Positions 5,838 through 6,358 of a DNA stretch of 6,358 nucleotides are shown here, one piece after another; the stretch's first letter is position 1; every line of letters begins with the position of its first letter. The stretch comes from Candidatus Blautia intestinipullorum. GTDB taxonomy: Bacteria > Bacillota > Clostridia > Lachnospirales > Lachnospiraceae. Location of the stretch: NCBI GenBank assembly GCA_019120475.1, contig DWVA01000303.1, positions 1 through 6,358 on the forward strand. Reading direction: 5' to 3'. A model generated the notes under the pieces. The model was given only the letters and a program-made list of their open reading frames with translations, did no database searches and was not told the DNA's origin. The translations under genes and the position numbers were made by a program.

Positions 5838-6358
5838 ATGGGAAAAATCATTGGTATTGACTTAGGTACAACAAACAGTTGTGTTGCAGTTATGGAAGGC
5901 GGACAGCCAACCGTTATCGCAAATACAGAAGGCGCAAGAACAACACCCTCTGTCGTAGCATTCACAAAGAATGGAGAACGTCTGGTAGGCGAGCCTGCAA
6001 AACGTCAGGCTGTCACAAACGCAGAGAGAACAATTTCTTCTATTAAAAGAGAGATGGGAACAGATTACCGTGTAACGATTGACGGCAAGAAATATTCTCC
6101 CCAGGAAATTTCCGCAATGATCCTTCAGAAACTGAAAAAAGACGCAGAAGGATATCTGGGAGAAAACGTAACAGAAGCCGTAATCACAGTTCCCGCATAC
6201 TTTAACGATGCTCAGCGTCAGGCGACCAAGGACGCAGGAAAGATCGCGGGCCTTGATGTAAAACGTATTATCAACGAGCCTACGGCGGCAGCCCTTGCAT
6301 ATGGTCTTGACAACGAGAAAGAACAGAAGATCATGGTATACGACCTTGGCGGCGGTAC
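5838..6358 (+). CDS. dnaK: Chaperone protein DnaK (Hsp70), 5' part, cut by the window edge
   Basis: Only the first 173 codons and two bases of the next are present, covering part of the ATPase domain of a protein that is normally about 610 residues. The phosphate-1 motif IGIDLGTTNS is at residues 5-14. K70 in SSIKRE matches the catalytic Lys, PAYFNDAQRQATKDAG is the classic Hsp70 block, and the phosphate-2 motif VYDLGGGT reaches the right edge. Between IKR and VTEAVI there are 39 residues, against 63 in E. coli DnaK as I remember it, which is the deletion typical of Gram-positive Hsp70. The start is ATG 5838 with AGGAGG (5823-5828) nine bases upstream. DnaK works with GrpE, encoded just upstream, and with DnaJ, which is expected to follow outside the window. 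CIRCE control is expected through the hrcA promoter. Confidence 0.97.
   Translation, partial: MGKIIGIDLGTTNSCVAVMEGGQPTVIANTEGARTTPSVVAFTKNGERLVGEPAKRQAVTNAERTISSIKREMGTDYRVTIDGKKYSPQEISAMILQKLKKDAEGYLGENVTEAVITVPAYFNDAQRQATKDAGKIAGLDVKRIINEPTAAALAYGLDNEKEQKIMVYDLGGG

Noticed and set aside
1..6358. Mobile elements, CRISPR arrays, tRNA or rRNA genes
   Set aside because: No transposase, integrase, regularly spaced repeats, tRNA cloverleaf or rRNA sequence was seen on either strand.

Overview
The window looks like ordinary chromosomal DNA from an anaerobic, low-to-mid G+C Firmicute, most likely a clostridial organism of the Lachnospiraceae type. Four things point this way: AGGAGG-type ribosome binding sites with tightly packed genes, an oxygen-sensitive radical-SAM ThiH instead of ThiO, a HrcA/CIRCE-controlled hrcA-grpE-dnaK operon, and a DnaK that lacks about 24 residues found in the E. 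coli protein. The family-level placement is inference from gene style, not from a search. All recognised genes are on the plus strand.

Region 1 (1-261) is a regulatory leader. It opens inside the 3' part of a TPP riboswitch whose 5' half lies outside the window. A rho-independent terminator (43-75) follows directly. About 100 bases later, just before thiS, comes a second terminator-like hairpin with a T run (178-223).

Region 2 (262-3729) is a five-gene operon for the thiazole half of thiamine: thiS (sulfur carrier), thiF (ThiS adenylyltransferase, short family without the CXXC pairs), thiG (thiazole synthase), thiH (tyrosine lyase giving dehydroglycine) and a ThiE/TenI-superfamily gene. The last gene has TenI rather than ThiE active-site residues, so I call it thiazole tautomerase. 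ThiF activates the ThiS C terminus for sulfur loading. ThiG joins ThiS-thiocarboxylate, dehydroglycine from ThiH and deoxyxylulose phosphate. TenI then isomerises the product to the aromatic thiazole. The pyrimidine genes and a true coupling enzyme are not in the window.

Region 3 (3730-3945) separates the two operons. It holds a perfect 17-bp inverted repeat without a good T run, an AT-rich stretch, a strong sigma-A-type promoter and a perfect CIRCE operator.

Region 4 (3946-6358) is the class I heat-shock operon: hrcA, grpE and the 5' third of dnaK, which runs off the right edge. The 154-base gap between grpE and dnaK is unusually long for this tightly spaced window and contains several inverted repeats. 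I see no mobile element, CRISPR array, tRNA or rRNA. I found no convincing undescribed system. The points most worth checking are the second attenuator before thiS, the TenI identity of the last thi gene and the structured grpE-dnaK spacer.
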